A stretch of 64,000 nt of DNA from Chrysolina oricalcia (lineage: Eukaryota > Arthropoda > Insecta > Coleoptera > Chrysomelidae): contig OX101828.2 of assembly GCA_944452925.2 (NCBI GenBank), forward strand, positions 30,502,072 through 30,566,071. Direction: 5' to 3'. This document shows positions 43,687-55,258 of the stretch, one piece after another (the stretch's first letter is position 1; the number at the start of each line of letters is the position of its first letter). Below the pieces are notes generated by a model, which worked only from the letters and a program-made list of their open reading frames with translations, was not told the DNA's origin and did no database searches. The translations under genes were made by a program, and so were the position numbers.

Positions 43687-45582
43687 CATGAAAATAGGAT
43701 ATAAGAAGTAGTAGATAGAAATTTAAATATAATGAACTTTATAGAAACAAAAATAACAGTATTATTTCAAACAACCCCGACTGATACTTTGTAAAAAAGA
43801 AATAACCTCTATCAATTCAAAATATAACACTTTCAATTTATAAAAAAAAAAAAATCCTTCAGAAACCTTGCAAAATAAAGAGTTATTTTCAAATCATAAG
43901 ATTACGAGCCAAGTAAACGTAACACTCTGAACTCAATCAAGAAAGCTAACTTTTCTTCAAAGAAAATAATTTCAGCCACATAGAATCATTAACTTAGCTA
44001 TCATCAAAGGAAAGCAGATCCAAAAGTAGAGGAAAAAGTTAGGAAAAGATTATTTCCAGTTGAAAATAAAATATTATAAAAAAAAATTATAACATCTTGT
44101 ATATGAAACTGTCACACAGCCAATCACAGAGATGACGAGGAAATAATAAGTCAAGAAAAGTCATATCAGTAACTAAAGAGGAAATAAATATCATGAAAAT
44201 AAATGTGAGAACTGAAGTAAATTCTTGTTGAAAGTGAACAAAATGTACCATATAGATATAAGTGTAAATAGGTTAAGTAATTATAAGAAATTAATTAAAA
44301 ACAGTGACTGCTAATCAAAAGTGATCGAGTGCGTTTGTGAAAATTGGAGAAAGAAGGAGCCTAGTGATAAAAAAAAGAAAGAGGGGAGTTATCAACAAGC
44401 AAGAAGAAGGAAGGAGGTTTTTTTATTTTATTTTGGAGAGGAGAGAAAAGAAAATTCAAAATTCTATCAAAATTGCAAAATTACATACAAACATCCAGAC
44501 GGAAAACTACCAGAACCATTTAGAAAACATCAAAATCAAAGACAACTTACCTTGACCGACTAATGGAAAGAAAATTTCACCTTGAAAGACGAATGCAACA
44601 AGCTGAAGTCCACCAGATGCTGAAAAGGTATTTTATCCTTGCATAATTTCCACTAACAGAAATCATGTGCTCGAACTTAACTTTTCACTCTCCGAACTTT
44701 TAAATAATCCCAACAAACAATTTTCCGCGAAACAGTGCATAAACTATCCACCTAAGAACTTTATTAGTCTTTTATTATCAATCTATCAATCTATATTCTT
44801 TATTTTCATTTCAACAAGAACTTTGCACCATTTACTAGCAATTTTAGGTTAGGTCAGTTTCATGTAAATATAATCATCAAGAAAGGGGTAATTCAGTGTC
44901 TATTAATACGTAACCGTAACCCCTTAGTTTATTAATTTTGACAAAGTTCCATTAGATGATGAGTTATTTTGCGTAGAGCTAGGTAGAATAATAGTTTAGC
45001 AATCTTCAGAAGTTATGAAGTCATCACATTGAATGAATTTTGAAAATTATAATAAAACGAACAATATTTGAGTGAATTCATATCTTTATTTCTGAGGTAA
45101 AGTACATTGCATTATAATATATCGTTCTTGACAACACCTTTTTCCTGAATTCTACCTTGAGATTGAGAGTTATCTCATGTGGCGTACCGAGAGAGCAGCT
45201 GGAGCACCTGAAAAGTAAGAGAAAGGTAATATCTAAGAACAATGAGTAAGTATTTGTAAGGGCGTTCTGAAATACTATTTGAATACTATACTTTATCTAT
45301 TTTCTACAAAACAGCTTATAAATATCAATAAAAAGAAACAAATTCCTAACTACTACTACTATTACCATTGCTACTATCAATCAAACTACTTTCAATAAAC
45401 AAAGACTACAAAACCAAAATTTGAATTCAATACAACTATTTTTCTACACCACAATAATAATACAGTTTATTATAACTACAACAATCACAAATTCTTATTA
45501 TTATAACAATATGACACCCAACGTAGTGGCAAATTAGATATTTCATATTATCAAATTCCATTGTATTAAAATAATAATTACA

Positions 45583-45585
<3 letters not shown>
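43684..45585. other. AT-rich non-coding stretch
   Basis: No gene recognised. Short basic open frames near 44321-44563 are translations of purine-rich DNA. Confidence 0.4.
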
Positions 45586-45669
<84 letters not shown>

Positions 45670-45676
45670 TAGATAG

Positions 45677-45726
<50 letters not shown>
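45586..45726. repeat. (TA)n with ATAG/ATAC interruptions
   Basis: About 140 bases of TA, broken by a (GATA)3-like block near 45667-45680. Tyr/Ile repeats in the translations are artefacts of this. Confidence 0.95.
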
Positions 45727-45729
<3 letters not shown>

Positions 45730-46036
45730 AGGATGGATTTAGCGAGGGGCAATATATGAAAATATAAGTAAAAAAGTTATTGGGTATAACCCTCAAAATG
45801 TTGTGCAACCGTAGACACGTGTTTCGAGCTTAAGCTCTCGTCAGTACAGTAAAATCAAGTGCGAAGATGTACAACACTTGGATGTAAAAATAGAAACAAA
45901 GGAAGTCAACAACAGGAAGCCAACCACACATTTGTGGCATCGGTTAGAAGACCTTGTACTCACAAGGCAACAACTAACGTCGCCACGGAGGTAGCTATAG
46001 CTACCAGCGTGACAATCCTACCCGGGAAGATATATA
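45727..46036 (-). mobile_element. Fragment of a retroelement carrying a hammerhead
   Basis: Non-coding, bounded by (TA)n on the left and the mariner-type TIR on the right. On the minus strand it contains a complete hammerhead ribozyme followed by about 80 bases and then the TA array. This resembles the way Penelope copy B ends. No protein is recognised, so it may be the end of a different Penelope family or a small non-autonomous retrozyme-like element. Confidence 0.45.
45808..45850 (-). ncRNA. Type I hammerhead ribozyme
   Basis: Every core part is present on the minus strand. Stem I is ACTGTA/TACGGT (one G-U pair). The core CTGACGA is followed by stem II GAGC-TTAA-GCTC, then GAA, then stem III from the palindrome ACACGTGT, then C as nucleotide 17. 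Predicted self-cleavage is between 45814 and 45813 (minus strand). Core bases fit the CUGANGA...GAAA...UH rule without exception. The stem III palindrome without a loop suggests a dimer-active minimal type. Confidence 0.8.
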
Positions 46037-46701
46037 TACAGGGTGTCAATTTGAAAACTTCCCACCCTTAATATCTTCCTTCCAGTAAACAATATGAGTA
46101 ATCGAAAAAACAGGTCAATTTTATTGTCAAGGGGGACACTTTCAAGGACTATTTGTAGCCCTCGTGGTTCAACCCCCTAGGAGGGATAGATGTTACCCTT
46201 AGAATTTTAAATGGGAAGGGGGGTCAAGTGGCACATCATTTTGATGGGCGTTCAATTCTTGTTCCAATGGTACCCTGACTTATTATTTTGTGATGAGCAT
46301 TTTCCGAAAAATTGCGTTCTAAACTAACAGAAGTAATTATTAGAACGCCTATACTGAGATGCATGGTTTGGCCAGAACTGGTTAGAATATTAGGTGGTAC
46401 CGTTCCAACCCTTTATTAAGGGTAACATTAGCCATTAGCTCCAAACACTTTACATAAAAAAGTAGTCTAATAGTAAAACGTAGATGGTAGTAAAGTTGTG
46501 TTTATTAAATGCTGAATTTTTAAGTGTCATCGCAGAAATTGTACAGATAGCCTTCCTTTTTTGCTACTTCTGCTGTAAAAAGTTTCTGTTTTCCGGCAAA
46601 AAATTGGTTAGCAAATTTGAACTATGTGGTAGTATTGTGAATACCGTTGTACCTGTTGGGATGTTTAGGAATTACTTTAATAAGTGTATAAAAGTGTAAA
46701 A

Positions 46702-47025
46702 ATGGTTTACATTCTTCAAGACAGAATTGAAATGATTGTAATTTATGGCGAAGTTGGAAAGTGCGCACGAAGGGCGGCATGTCTTTTTAACGAAAGACAT
46801 CCAAATTGTAATGTAAGTCACCGGTATGTGCTTGATTTGGTGAATAAGTTTTACGAAACTGGTTCAGTGACAAATAAAAAAAGAAATAACCCCAGAGTAC
46901 TAAATGAAGCAGCTCAAATTGAAGTTTTGGGAACATTTGCTGCAGAGCCCACGAGCTCCTTACGATCAGTATCAGAACAGACGGGAATGTCACGCGAGAC
47001 TATAAGAAAAGCATTGAAAATGCAT
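46702..47025 (+). pseudogene. Mariner-type transposase, N-terminal part
   Basis: Starts at ATG 46702; a few open codons precede it. It has two helix-turn-helix regions: ARRAACLFNERHPNCNVSHR, and SLRSVSEQTGMSRETIRKAL. These would bind the TIR. The frame is cut after the His codon at 47023-47025 by the ISL2EU-like element and resumes at 52981 in the same phase, once the 2-bp duplication is counted. Confidence 0.85.
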
Positions 47026-48109
47026 AAAGGACCCCGCACACCTTATATGGTAAAATGGCTCTCCGTCAAATTTCTTGAATTTTTGATATGTTGTAGAATT
47101 GATCATTCCGATGAAATGTTTCAACGGGCGCAACACGATCCTATGACTAGTTTTCGAGATACAGGGTGTTGAATATGAGAAACATTCACTTTTCATCACT
47201 CTGTATCTGCCAAGTTACGATTTAGTTCGGATTTATCTTTTGTGGGATCATCATCACATCCGTGTATGATGAATTCATGAGAAATTCATTTCCAAATCTT
47301 TTCGTAGTACAGGGCGATTTCACTTGAAAACAATGCTATTTTGAGACTTTCATAATTTAGTTGTTTTATAAAGAGAAAATGCGAGAAAAGGTAGAATTAT
47401 CACATAATATTATAAATTCATTTCATCTAGCATCACAGTTGATACAATTCATACAAGGTGATTCACAAATATGGAAACAAAATGAATTTTGGCTTTTGGG
47501 ACACCTTGTAGTAATAAACCAACCTAAAATGACAAAATTCACTTGAAGAATGTTAAATGATATGTTCCATCGTATACAGAGTCGAATGATATCAATTTGA
47601 AAAATTAGTTATACTTTAATAAATAAAAACCTTGATTTTTTAAATCACCCTATATCTCATAAGGGAGTCCGAAAAGAATTCAATATTTTTTCATGGGAGA
47701 ACTCGAAATACTTTCATCCATATTGTACAAAATTTTCAGCGGAATCCCATGACGGGTTTTTCATATACAAGGCGAAAAATGTATGAAAAAAGCTACGATC
47801 TGTACATTTTCCCATTGCTATATTTTCAGTCCAGTTTTCGGCGGGTTTGCTGTAGTTCTTCCTCGTCCGGCCGCTTTTACTCGAAATAAAAATATTTCAA
47901 TAAAATAGTGATCAGTTATTATACCGTACAATAGCGTACCGCATCCCTCGAAAAAAAGCCATAACTCGAATTATTATCTGCACAAGCATCGTCTAGTAGG
48001 CGATTCAATGGAAAAGTTATTTTTCATGCTTAGTGTTTCTCAGAAGTTATATTATACTTATTACATCCGCAGAAGTTCGTTTTTTCGAATTTACACTCTA
48101 TAAAACAAT

Positions 48110-48240
48110 AAAATAGTGAAAGTCTCAAAATAGCATTATTATCAAAGGAAATCGCCCTGTACTACAAAAAGATTTGGACATGAATATCTCATGAATTTGT
48201 CACATAACGAAAATACCACATAGGATAAATCAGAAAAAAA
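48110..48240. repeat. Internal third copy of a TIR segment
   Basis: This stretch (TGAAAGTCTCAAAATAGCAT, then ATCGCCCTGTACTAC) matches the right TIR near 52650-52790 in the same orientation and the left TIR near 47320-47360 in inverse. So the left arm contains its own inverted pair. Confidence 0.65.
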
Positions 48241-48641
48241 TCATAATTTGTATGTAATTATTTCTATCGGCTTATATATCAAATTCTCGGCATATTTTTA
48301 CACCAAATTAACGTTTTATGTTTCAATTATGTTCTTGTATCTTCGAATCGTATATATGTTTGTATATAGTATATACCCCCTTTCAGAGAACGTTTCTCTT
48401 TCTTTTTCTTGTATTTGAAACATCATCTGAATCATCTTCGAATACCTACTTATTAATATATTCCTCTTATTTCGTAGTAGGCATGGAGAACAATTCAAAG
48501 AGGATAAAATCAACAAAATTCTTATGTCAATAGTCGTTTTCTTGTTGTCATAAAGCACGAGAACTCTTTTTGGGTTATTGGACTAATTGAAGTTTCTTTT
48601 TTACTGTTCAAGTTTATGTGATTTTCAGTGTTTGTTGAACT

Positions 48642-50356
48642 TTGCTGAACAATAAGGCCTTCGCAAATAGAGTGAGTTGTTATGTTTGTGACCGAAATGT
48701 TATTCCTAGACTCTCAATGCGTTTGAATAGAGGAGATAATATTATTGATGTTTTGCAAATTGCAACATATCGAAGACAAACTGCGGGAAATCCACCTATT
48801 GATATTCAGGATGATACAAAAATATGTTTCGATTGTAATAACACAGTAATGAATGACATTATTGCTATGGAAAATAACCCGAATTGCCTTCGTCTCAATG
48901 TGTTGTCCCGCGTATCAAGTCGTGCGTGCATTATTTGTAATGCTCGTCAAAATATTCAAAGACTTTCTTTAGAATGTAGAGTGGATATTTTTGTTGCTTC
49001 TGATATCTATGTCCCAGATTTCTTGAGAATTTGTGGTCACCATCTTGATCATCAAGGTTTCCTTCCAAATTACTTGCATGGAGGTTTGAATTTTGTGAAT
49101 AAACCATACATAATTTCCAATCTTCAACATGTTCTTCAAAGAATGAGGACATTTGCTAATAGAAACAGGCCACTCCGTAACTGGGAAGATATCAATTGTT
49201 TCACTGAAGACGAATTTAAGTATCTGACATCAATCTCAAAAAATCATTTTCGACAATTACTAGAATTTTGTGATATTGTTGAACAAGGTGGCAAGAGAAG
49301 AAATGTCGAAAGAAAACATTTGCTGACATTTTTGATCAAAATGAAACATGGAGTTTCAGATGAGTTTTTGAAAATATTGTTCAGTTATCCTTCTCGACAA
49401 ACAGCAAGCTTCATTATTTCTAATGTGAGATTATCTCTTTTACAAAGGTTCGTACCGAACAATATTGGATTTAATTCAATAACAAGAGAAAATTATATTA
49501 ACAGTCATGTATCCCCTTATACGAATCAACTGTACAATCCCACACCAGATATTCCCAAAGCAATAGTTTATATAGATTGTACCTACAATAAAATAGAAAA
49601 GAGCAGTAACTTCCGGGTATTGAGGCAATCTTACTGAAGAATGAACACTTGGTCAAACCAGAGATCATAGTTGCCCCCGATGGATATATCTTAGCAATCA
49701 ACGGGCCGTACTTCGCAGATGCTAGGAATAATGATGCAAGTGTTCTAAATCACGAATTACAAGTTGATTTGAATGGAATGAAAACATGGTTTCAAGAAGG
49801 AGATATTGTGATAGTCGATAGAGGCTACAGAGATTCAATCAATAGTCTACAAGAACTTGGCTTGCATTACTATATGCCACCATTTCTACCGCCGAATCAA
49901 AGGCAATTAACGACAAATGAAGCCAATCAGGCACGTTTAATAACCACTACTAGATGGATTGTTGAAGCTAGAAATGGACATTTTAAGTCAATTTTCAAAT
50001 TTTTTCGTCAACCCATAACAGCAATACATGCTGCGAAGCTACATGACTATTACCTGATTGCTGGCGCTCTTATAAATAAATTCCATCCATTGATAAATAT
50101 GCCTGGAACGTTGGATACGGCCACACAAATGTTGGTTGATTCCGATGATGTCAACATTGTTCAGGCACGAGTTGAAGCTGAAAACCTCCGAACTAGGAAT
50201 GGTCGATGGATTCGTTTAAATCAATATCATATACAATCGTTTCCTCGCCTTGATATTGAATATTTAAAATTACTTACTGGAACATATCATTTACACTTGG
50301 CTGCGTCATATATCCAAGATACAACTCGTAGAGATGGTGAAGTAGACAACATTTAA
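48642..50356 (+). pseudogene. ISL2EU-like transposase, catalytic part
   Basis: N-terminal cysteine pairs (CYVCDRN, then ICFDCNN) suggest zinc binding. The DDE domain has IVYIDCTYNKI (first Asp), then PDGYILAINGPYFADARNND, VIVDRGYRDS (second Asp) and RWIVEARNGHFK (Glu). All three catalytic residues remain. A frameshift at about 49637 separates the first Asp from the rest, and TAA at 50354-50356 cuts off the SWIM part. There is no ATG near 48642; a possible splice acceptor (GATTTTCAG) lies just upstream, so an earlier exon may exist. The first in-frame ATG is at 48717. Confidence 0.8.
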
Positions 50357-50698
50357 GAAGTCGATGAGTTACATGGGGAACCCAATTTCCTAAGATTCAG
50401 AATATTTTCTCGGTTCAGGAATGCTGCTAAACACATGCTTTGGGTTGTTTTCACTGAAAGAGGTGACGAAAATCTAGAAGATCCTGCTCTCCCCATTACG
50501 GGGTATTATTGTACTTGTAAGTCCGGTGCTAGGACTTTAGGAACTTGTGCGCATGTTGCTAGCGTGATATGGTTTTTGGGGTACGCTAGATATCAAGAAA
50601 ACATACATTTTCCATCCAATCGTCTTTTAGATTCCATAGGAGATGCTGCAAATAGAATGCTTCCAGAGGACATGGATATCGGTCCAGAAATAGTTTAA
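50357..50698 (+). pseudogene. ISL2EU-like transposase, SWIM zinc finger
   Basis: It continues in the same frame after the stop. It reads FSRFRNAAKHMLWVVF, then the SWIM-type finger YYCTCKSGARTLGTCAHVAS (C-X-C-Xn-C-X-H) and VIWFLGYARY. This C-terminal finger is characteristic of the family and probably helps DNA or protein binding. Confidence 0.8.
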
Positions 50699-50876
50699 TT
50701 TTATTGGTTATTGGTAAGAATCTCCTTCTAATTCGTATTTGATGTTTTTTGATTAGGGAAAAATTCAGTTATCCATCATGTATTTTCCTTGTTGTATTGT
50801 CATGCACATGCTCGTGCCAACCCAATATCCGAAAGATATATCACATCCCGTTGAACTTCTATCAATTTATGTATAG

Positions 50877-50880
<4 letters not shown>

Positions 50881-50921
<41 letters not shown>

Positions 50922-51064
50922 GTAAATAGAGTGATTTATGTTTTGATTCCGAGAGCCACCATCATCTGTCGACATCAGGACAGCTTTATGGTTGCTCTCG
51001 ATTCCATGGTTCGTGCCAAATTAAGTTTCAACTAGTGACTGTAGATGTCACAAGTTACTTCCTG

Positions 51065-51104
<40 letters not shown>
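50881..51104. repeat. Hairpin between two (TA)n arrays
   Basis: TA arrays lie at about 50881-50918 and 51065-51104. Between them CGAGAGCCACCAT (50950-50962) pairs with ATGGTTGCTCTCG (50988-51000), and an inner stem CTGTC/GACAG (50966-50970, 50979-50983) nests within. No coding sequence. Confidence 0.6.
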
Positions 51105-51107
<3 letters not shown>

Positions 51108-51311
51108 CTGTTTATAGAACTCATTAAATTAAACAGCTGTTTCAGATTACTTATTACTAAGGTATCAACTGATAACACTAGTATCCTACGACATACCTCC
51201 ATAATGACATGTGCCTGAGATTTATCCACTTGAAATGTTCCTTATATCGTTACATTCAAACTATTTAGCAGACATCTTGAACCTCCTGCATTATCCACGA
51301 CGGGCATCTTT

Positions 51312-51800
51312 AAGACAGGCATACATTATGCAATTTCCATGCAATGCAAGTTTGGTGCTATGCAAGAAATTCTTGCATAGCTATTGCATATCTCTTGCCG
51401 CGCACATTACATTATGCTGTTTCAGTGCAATTCTGATTTGTTTTGACATTTTGACATCACTGAAATTAATGAACATGTCTTGTTTCGTCCCTTTTTCCAG
51501 ATGATGACCAAAATCACGTAATTAAGATGCCTGGTTACACGTAATCAATAGAGATACACTCTGCTCAACATATCAGTCACAACACAATGAAAATAGCTAG
51601 AAGATAATAATACTGTTTTTGAAGTTCACGTTGGTGACGCTGTTACCACTAGAAAAATTACTAGAATTGCATAAAACTTGCATGAAAAATAGAGCAGATG
51701 CTATTTTCAAAACTTGCATGGAAATTACACGCGCGCAAGCGCGTTAATGTAGTTTGGACTTGCATGGCACTTGCATTGCACGGAAATCGCCTGTCTTTAT
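51312..51800. mobile_element. Small TIR element rich in TGCATGG/TTGCA
   Basis: AAGACAGGC at the left and GCCTGTCTT at the right are inverted, and the similarity extends inward through ATGCAAG-rich sequence (ATTTCCATGCAATGCAAG and its inverse). About 490 bp, no coding capacity. TSD unclear. Confidence 0.55.
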
Positions 51801-52015
51801 TATTGGGAATTCAAAATTAGATGCCAGCGCCAAAGTGGCAAAAAATGGAACCTCTTTCGCGTATTTATGTCGAAAGAACATAACCTCGTTGTCCTTTGTG
51901 CTATTGTTGTAGAAATGCTCAAAATGTCAAAATCATAGTTTCAACCTCATTTTCACGTAAGTATAGATTCAAAACCCGACACCAGAGGGAGTATCCCTTA
52001 TCTTGAATTCCCAAT
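51801..52015. mobile_element. 215-bp MITE with TATTGGGAATTCAA ends
   Basis: Perfect 14-bp inverted ends (TATTGGGAATTCAA and TTGAATTCCCAATA). It directly abuts the previous small element. No coding capacity and no clear TSD. Confidence 0.6.
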
Positions 52016-52980
52016 AGCCATGGGATACATATTATGTGTGCCATCTGGCAAGGCCGTACAAGTTGTTATGAGTTGAAATAATGTTGATTTCACTTCACTG
52101 AATTCCTTACTTTTACGTTTTGAATAAATGTCAAATAAGTATCTTCTCAATCACATCAGGAGACTTCAATGTGGTCATTTATTAGCGTAAAATAGTGAAA
52201 TATATGGACTTTTTCAGAAATTGTTCGCCTTGTATATGAAAAACCCGTCATGGGATTCCGCTGAAAATTTTGTACGATATGAATGAAAGTATTTCGAGTT
52301 CTCCCGTGAAAAAATATGGCTATCTTTTCGGACTCCCTTATGAGATATAGGGTGATTTAAAAAATCAAAGTTTTTATTTATTAAAGTATAACTAATTTTT
52401 TAAATTGATATCATTCGACTCTGTATACGATGAAACATATCATTTAACATTCTTCAAGTGAATTTTGTCATTTTAGGTTGGTTTATTACTACAAGGTATC
52501 CCAAAAATCAAAATTCGTTTTGTTTCCATATTTGTGAATCACCTTGTATGAATTATTGTATCAACTGTGATGCTAGATGAAATGAATTTATAATATTATG
52601 TGATAATTCTACCTTTTCTCGCATTTTCTCTTTATAAAACAACTAAATTATGAAAGTCTCAAAATAGCATTGTTTTCAAGTGAAATCGCCCTGTACTACG
52701 AAAAGATTTGGAAATGAATTTCTCATGAATTCATCATACACGGATGCGATAATGATCCCACAAAAGATAAATCCGAACTAAATCATAACTTGGGAGATAC
52801 AGAGTGATGAAAAGTGAATGTTTCTCATATTCAACACCCTGTATCTCGAAAACTAGTCATAGGATCGTGTTGCGCCCGTTGAAACATTTCATCGGAAGGA
52901 TCAATTCTACAACATATCAAAAATTCAAGGAATTTGACGGAGAGCCATTTTCCCATATAAGGTGTGCGGGGTCCTTTCAT

Positions 52981-53725
52981 CCATATAAAATGCAGATTCT
53001 TCAAGAGCTCCACGAGGATGATTATGATAGAAGAATAGAGTTTTGTGAAATCATGTCTCATCGAGTCAATACCATCCCTAATCTTCTGTTAAACATCTGT
53101 TTCAGCGATGAGTGTTCATTTTTTCTTAATGGCAATGTTAATAGACAAAATTGTCGCTATTGGAGTGACGAAAACCCACATATTTTTCGGGAAGGGCATA
53201 CACAACACCCACAAAAAGTTAATGTTTGGGCTGGTATTCTTGGAAATGCCATTCTTGGTCCATTATTTCTGGAAGAAAACTTGACTGGCAATCTGTACCT
53301 TGATATGCTTGAAGAGACTTATAACTCACGAGCTAGAAACTCAAATTGATGCAGAAGGTAATGAACTTTTGCAGGAGGATCTGTTACATTTCCAGCAGGA
53401 CGGTGCTCCACCTCATTATTTTCTTCCCGTCCGACAGTGGTTAAACGAGAGATTTCCAAGTAGATGGATTGGCAGAAGGGGAGCAGTTGAATGGCCTCCG
53501 AGATCACCGGATTTAACACCCTTAGATTTCTTTCTTTGGGGGCATCTTAAATCCGTTGTTTATAAAACACAACCTTCTGATATTGACGAACTTAAAAGAC
53601 GAATTACAGCAGCATGCCGGTCAATTCCTAGTGAAGTTTTCCGTAATGTTAGAGGGGAGTTCGAAAACAGACTGTATTACTGTTTAGAGCAAAATGGACA
53701 ACATTTCGAACAGCTAATAAGATAA
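52981..53725 (+). pseudogene. Mariner-type transposase, catalytic part
   Basis: It resumes after the ISL2EU-like insertion with PYKMQILQELHEDDYDRR. Catalytic blocks: FSDECSF (first Asp), FQQDGAPPHY (second Asp) and WPPRSPDLTPLDFFLWG (third Asp). Thirty-six residues lie between the last two, unlike the 34 of classical mariner. A frame change at about 53300-53349 splits it, so it is dead even without the insertion. It ends in TAA shortly before the right TIR. Confidence 0.85.
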
Positions 53726-54226
53726 GCGTAAGTAGATTTTATGTTGGAAATGTCTTTCTCGCAAATTAAATTTTATTGTGTAGAAGGAAAATAACCACCA
53801 AATAAAAAATCCCATGCGTAATAAATTTATTCCTGTCATTCAAGGGTTGGAGCGGTGCCACCTACTCTTCTAACCATTTTTATTAAAGGGAGTCAATACA
53901 ATAATGCATCTCAGTATAGGCGTTCTAATAATTACTTCTGATAGTTTAGAACGCGATTTTTCGGAAAATGCTAATCACAAAATAATAAGTCAGGGTACCA
54001 TTGGAACAAGAATTGAACGCCCATCAAAATGATGTGCCACTTGACCCCCCTTCCCATTTAAAATTCTAAGGGTAACATCTACCCCTCCTAGGGGGTTGAA
54101 CCACGAGGGCTACAAATAGTCCGTGAAAGTGTCCCCCTTGACAATAAAATTGACCTGTTTTTTCGATTACTCATATTGTTTACTGGAAGGAAGATATTAA
54201 GGGTGGGAAGTTTTCAAATTGACACC

Positions 54227-54229
<3 letters not shown>

Positions 54230-54320
<91 letters not shown>
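54230..54320. repeat. (TA)n between two transposons
   Basis: About 90 bases of TA linking the right end of the first mariner-type element to the truncated left end of the second. Confidence 0.95.
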
Positions 54321-54322
<2 letters not shown>

Positions 54323-55258
54323 GAAATGTTCATATAAACATATGTCCCAAACGGCTTTGTTTTCGAGATACAGGGTGATAAAAATACATTTTTTTCAAGA
54401 TTTTTTAGAGTTAACTTCGACATTTTCTACAATAATCAGTTCAAATTAGGCAAGTACAATCCATTCAATAGTACGCACGATACAAAATAATGCATTTCTC
54501 AAATAATTCACAGTGTCCTCCTTTTTTCAGAGTCAAGCTTTTTTCAACCCTTCAGAATTTTTTTTTCCGCCGCCACTGACATATTATGAGAAAGGAATAA
54601 TGAATGTTGTTTCACTTAACATCTTTTTGCTCTCTTGATGTTTTTCATTTACGTGTACGGTTCAGGAGTTACAATGAAAATATTAACGCAAAAATTTTCC
54701 AGAAACGCATAACATAAAGAAATTTGAGAAGCAAATAGTCTAACAAACTTGAAGGGTGATTCTTTGAAAGGTTTCGAAATGAAAAGTTCATATAAACATG
54801 TCCCAAGCGGCTTGGTTTTCGAAGTACAGGGTGATCAAAATACATTTTTTAGGAGTTTTTGGAGTTTACTTCGAAATTTTCGACAATAATCGATCCAAAT
54901 TAGTTCAAATTGGACAAGTACAATCCATTCAATAGTGCGCATGATATAAAATAATTCATTTCTCGAAGTGCCATTGCCACTCTCCAAAGATTAGCGCGTG
55001 ACGCAATACGTCATTTTGTTCTCATTACACAAATAGCTATTTTCTGCTCGTGTAGAGAAAATGTAATGTTATGGAGCTCCCATACATTTTTTACGATAAC
55101 TCAGGTTGAATATGTATTGCACAAAGTTAATTATGGCAAAATAATTTTGGACATTTTCAATAGTGAATAACTTTATTATCAAATACTAACACAAAGTAAC
55201 ATAAATTCCCTAGGAATAAAATTAAGTTCAGAAAAGGACCATTATTGAAATTGATATG

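Larger units (their letters stand above)
47026..52978 (+). mobile_element. ISL2EU-like DNA transposon with ~765-bp TIRs
   Basis: Ends are AAAGGACCCCGCACACC and the inverse GGTGTGCGGGGTCCTTT (plus one C), flanked by AT (47024-47025 and 52979-52980). Inverted repeats run about 47026-47790 and 52215-52978. It carries a DDE transposase with a C-terminal SWIM finger (48642-50698). A 2-bp AT duplication and this transposase type fit ISL2EU; that name rests on recalled family features. The rest of the interior holds TA arrays, a hairpin and two small TIR elements. Confidence 0.75.
46039..54229 (+). mobile_element. Long-TIR Tc1/mariner-type transposon
   Basis: Ends are CAGGGTGTCAATTTG and its inverse at 54229, inside TA sequence on both sides (TA duplication). 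Inverted repeats are about 385 bp (46039-46420 and 53845-54229). Without the inserted ISL2EU-like element (47026-52978) it is about 2.2 kb. It encodes one transposase, interrupted by the insertion. Confidence 0.85.

Noticed and set aside
44321..44563. Small basic open frames as genes
   Set aside because: Two overlapping frames in purine-rich DNA with no start context, domain or neighbour support.
45543..45808. Open frames of repeating Tyr/Ile on both strands
   Set aside because: They are translations of (TA)n microsatellite and carry no domain. The same holds for 54214-54449.
50950..51000. Hairpin between TA arrays as a hammerhead
   Set aside because: On the minus strand the core would read CTGATGT rather than CTGANGA and GAAA is not in place.
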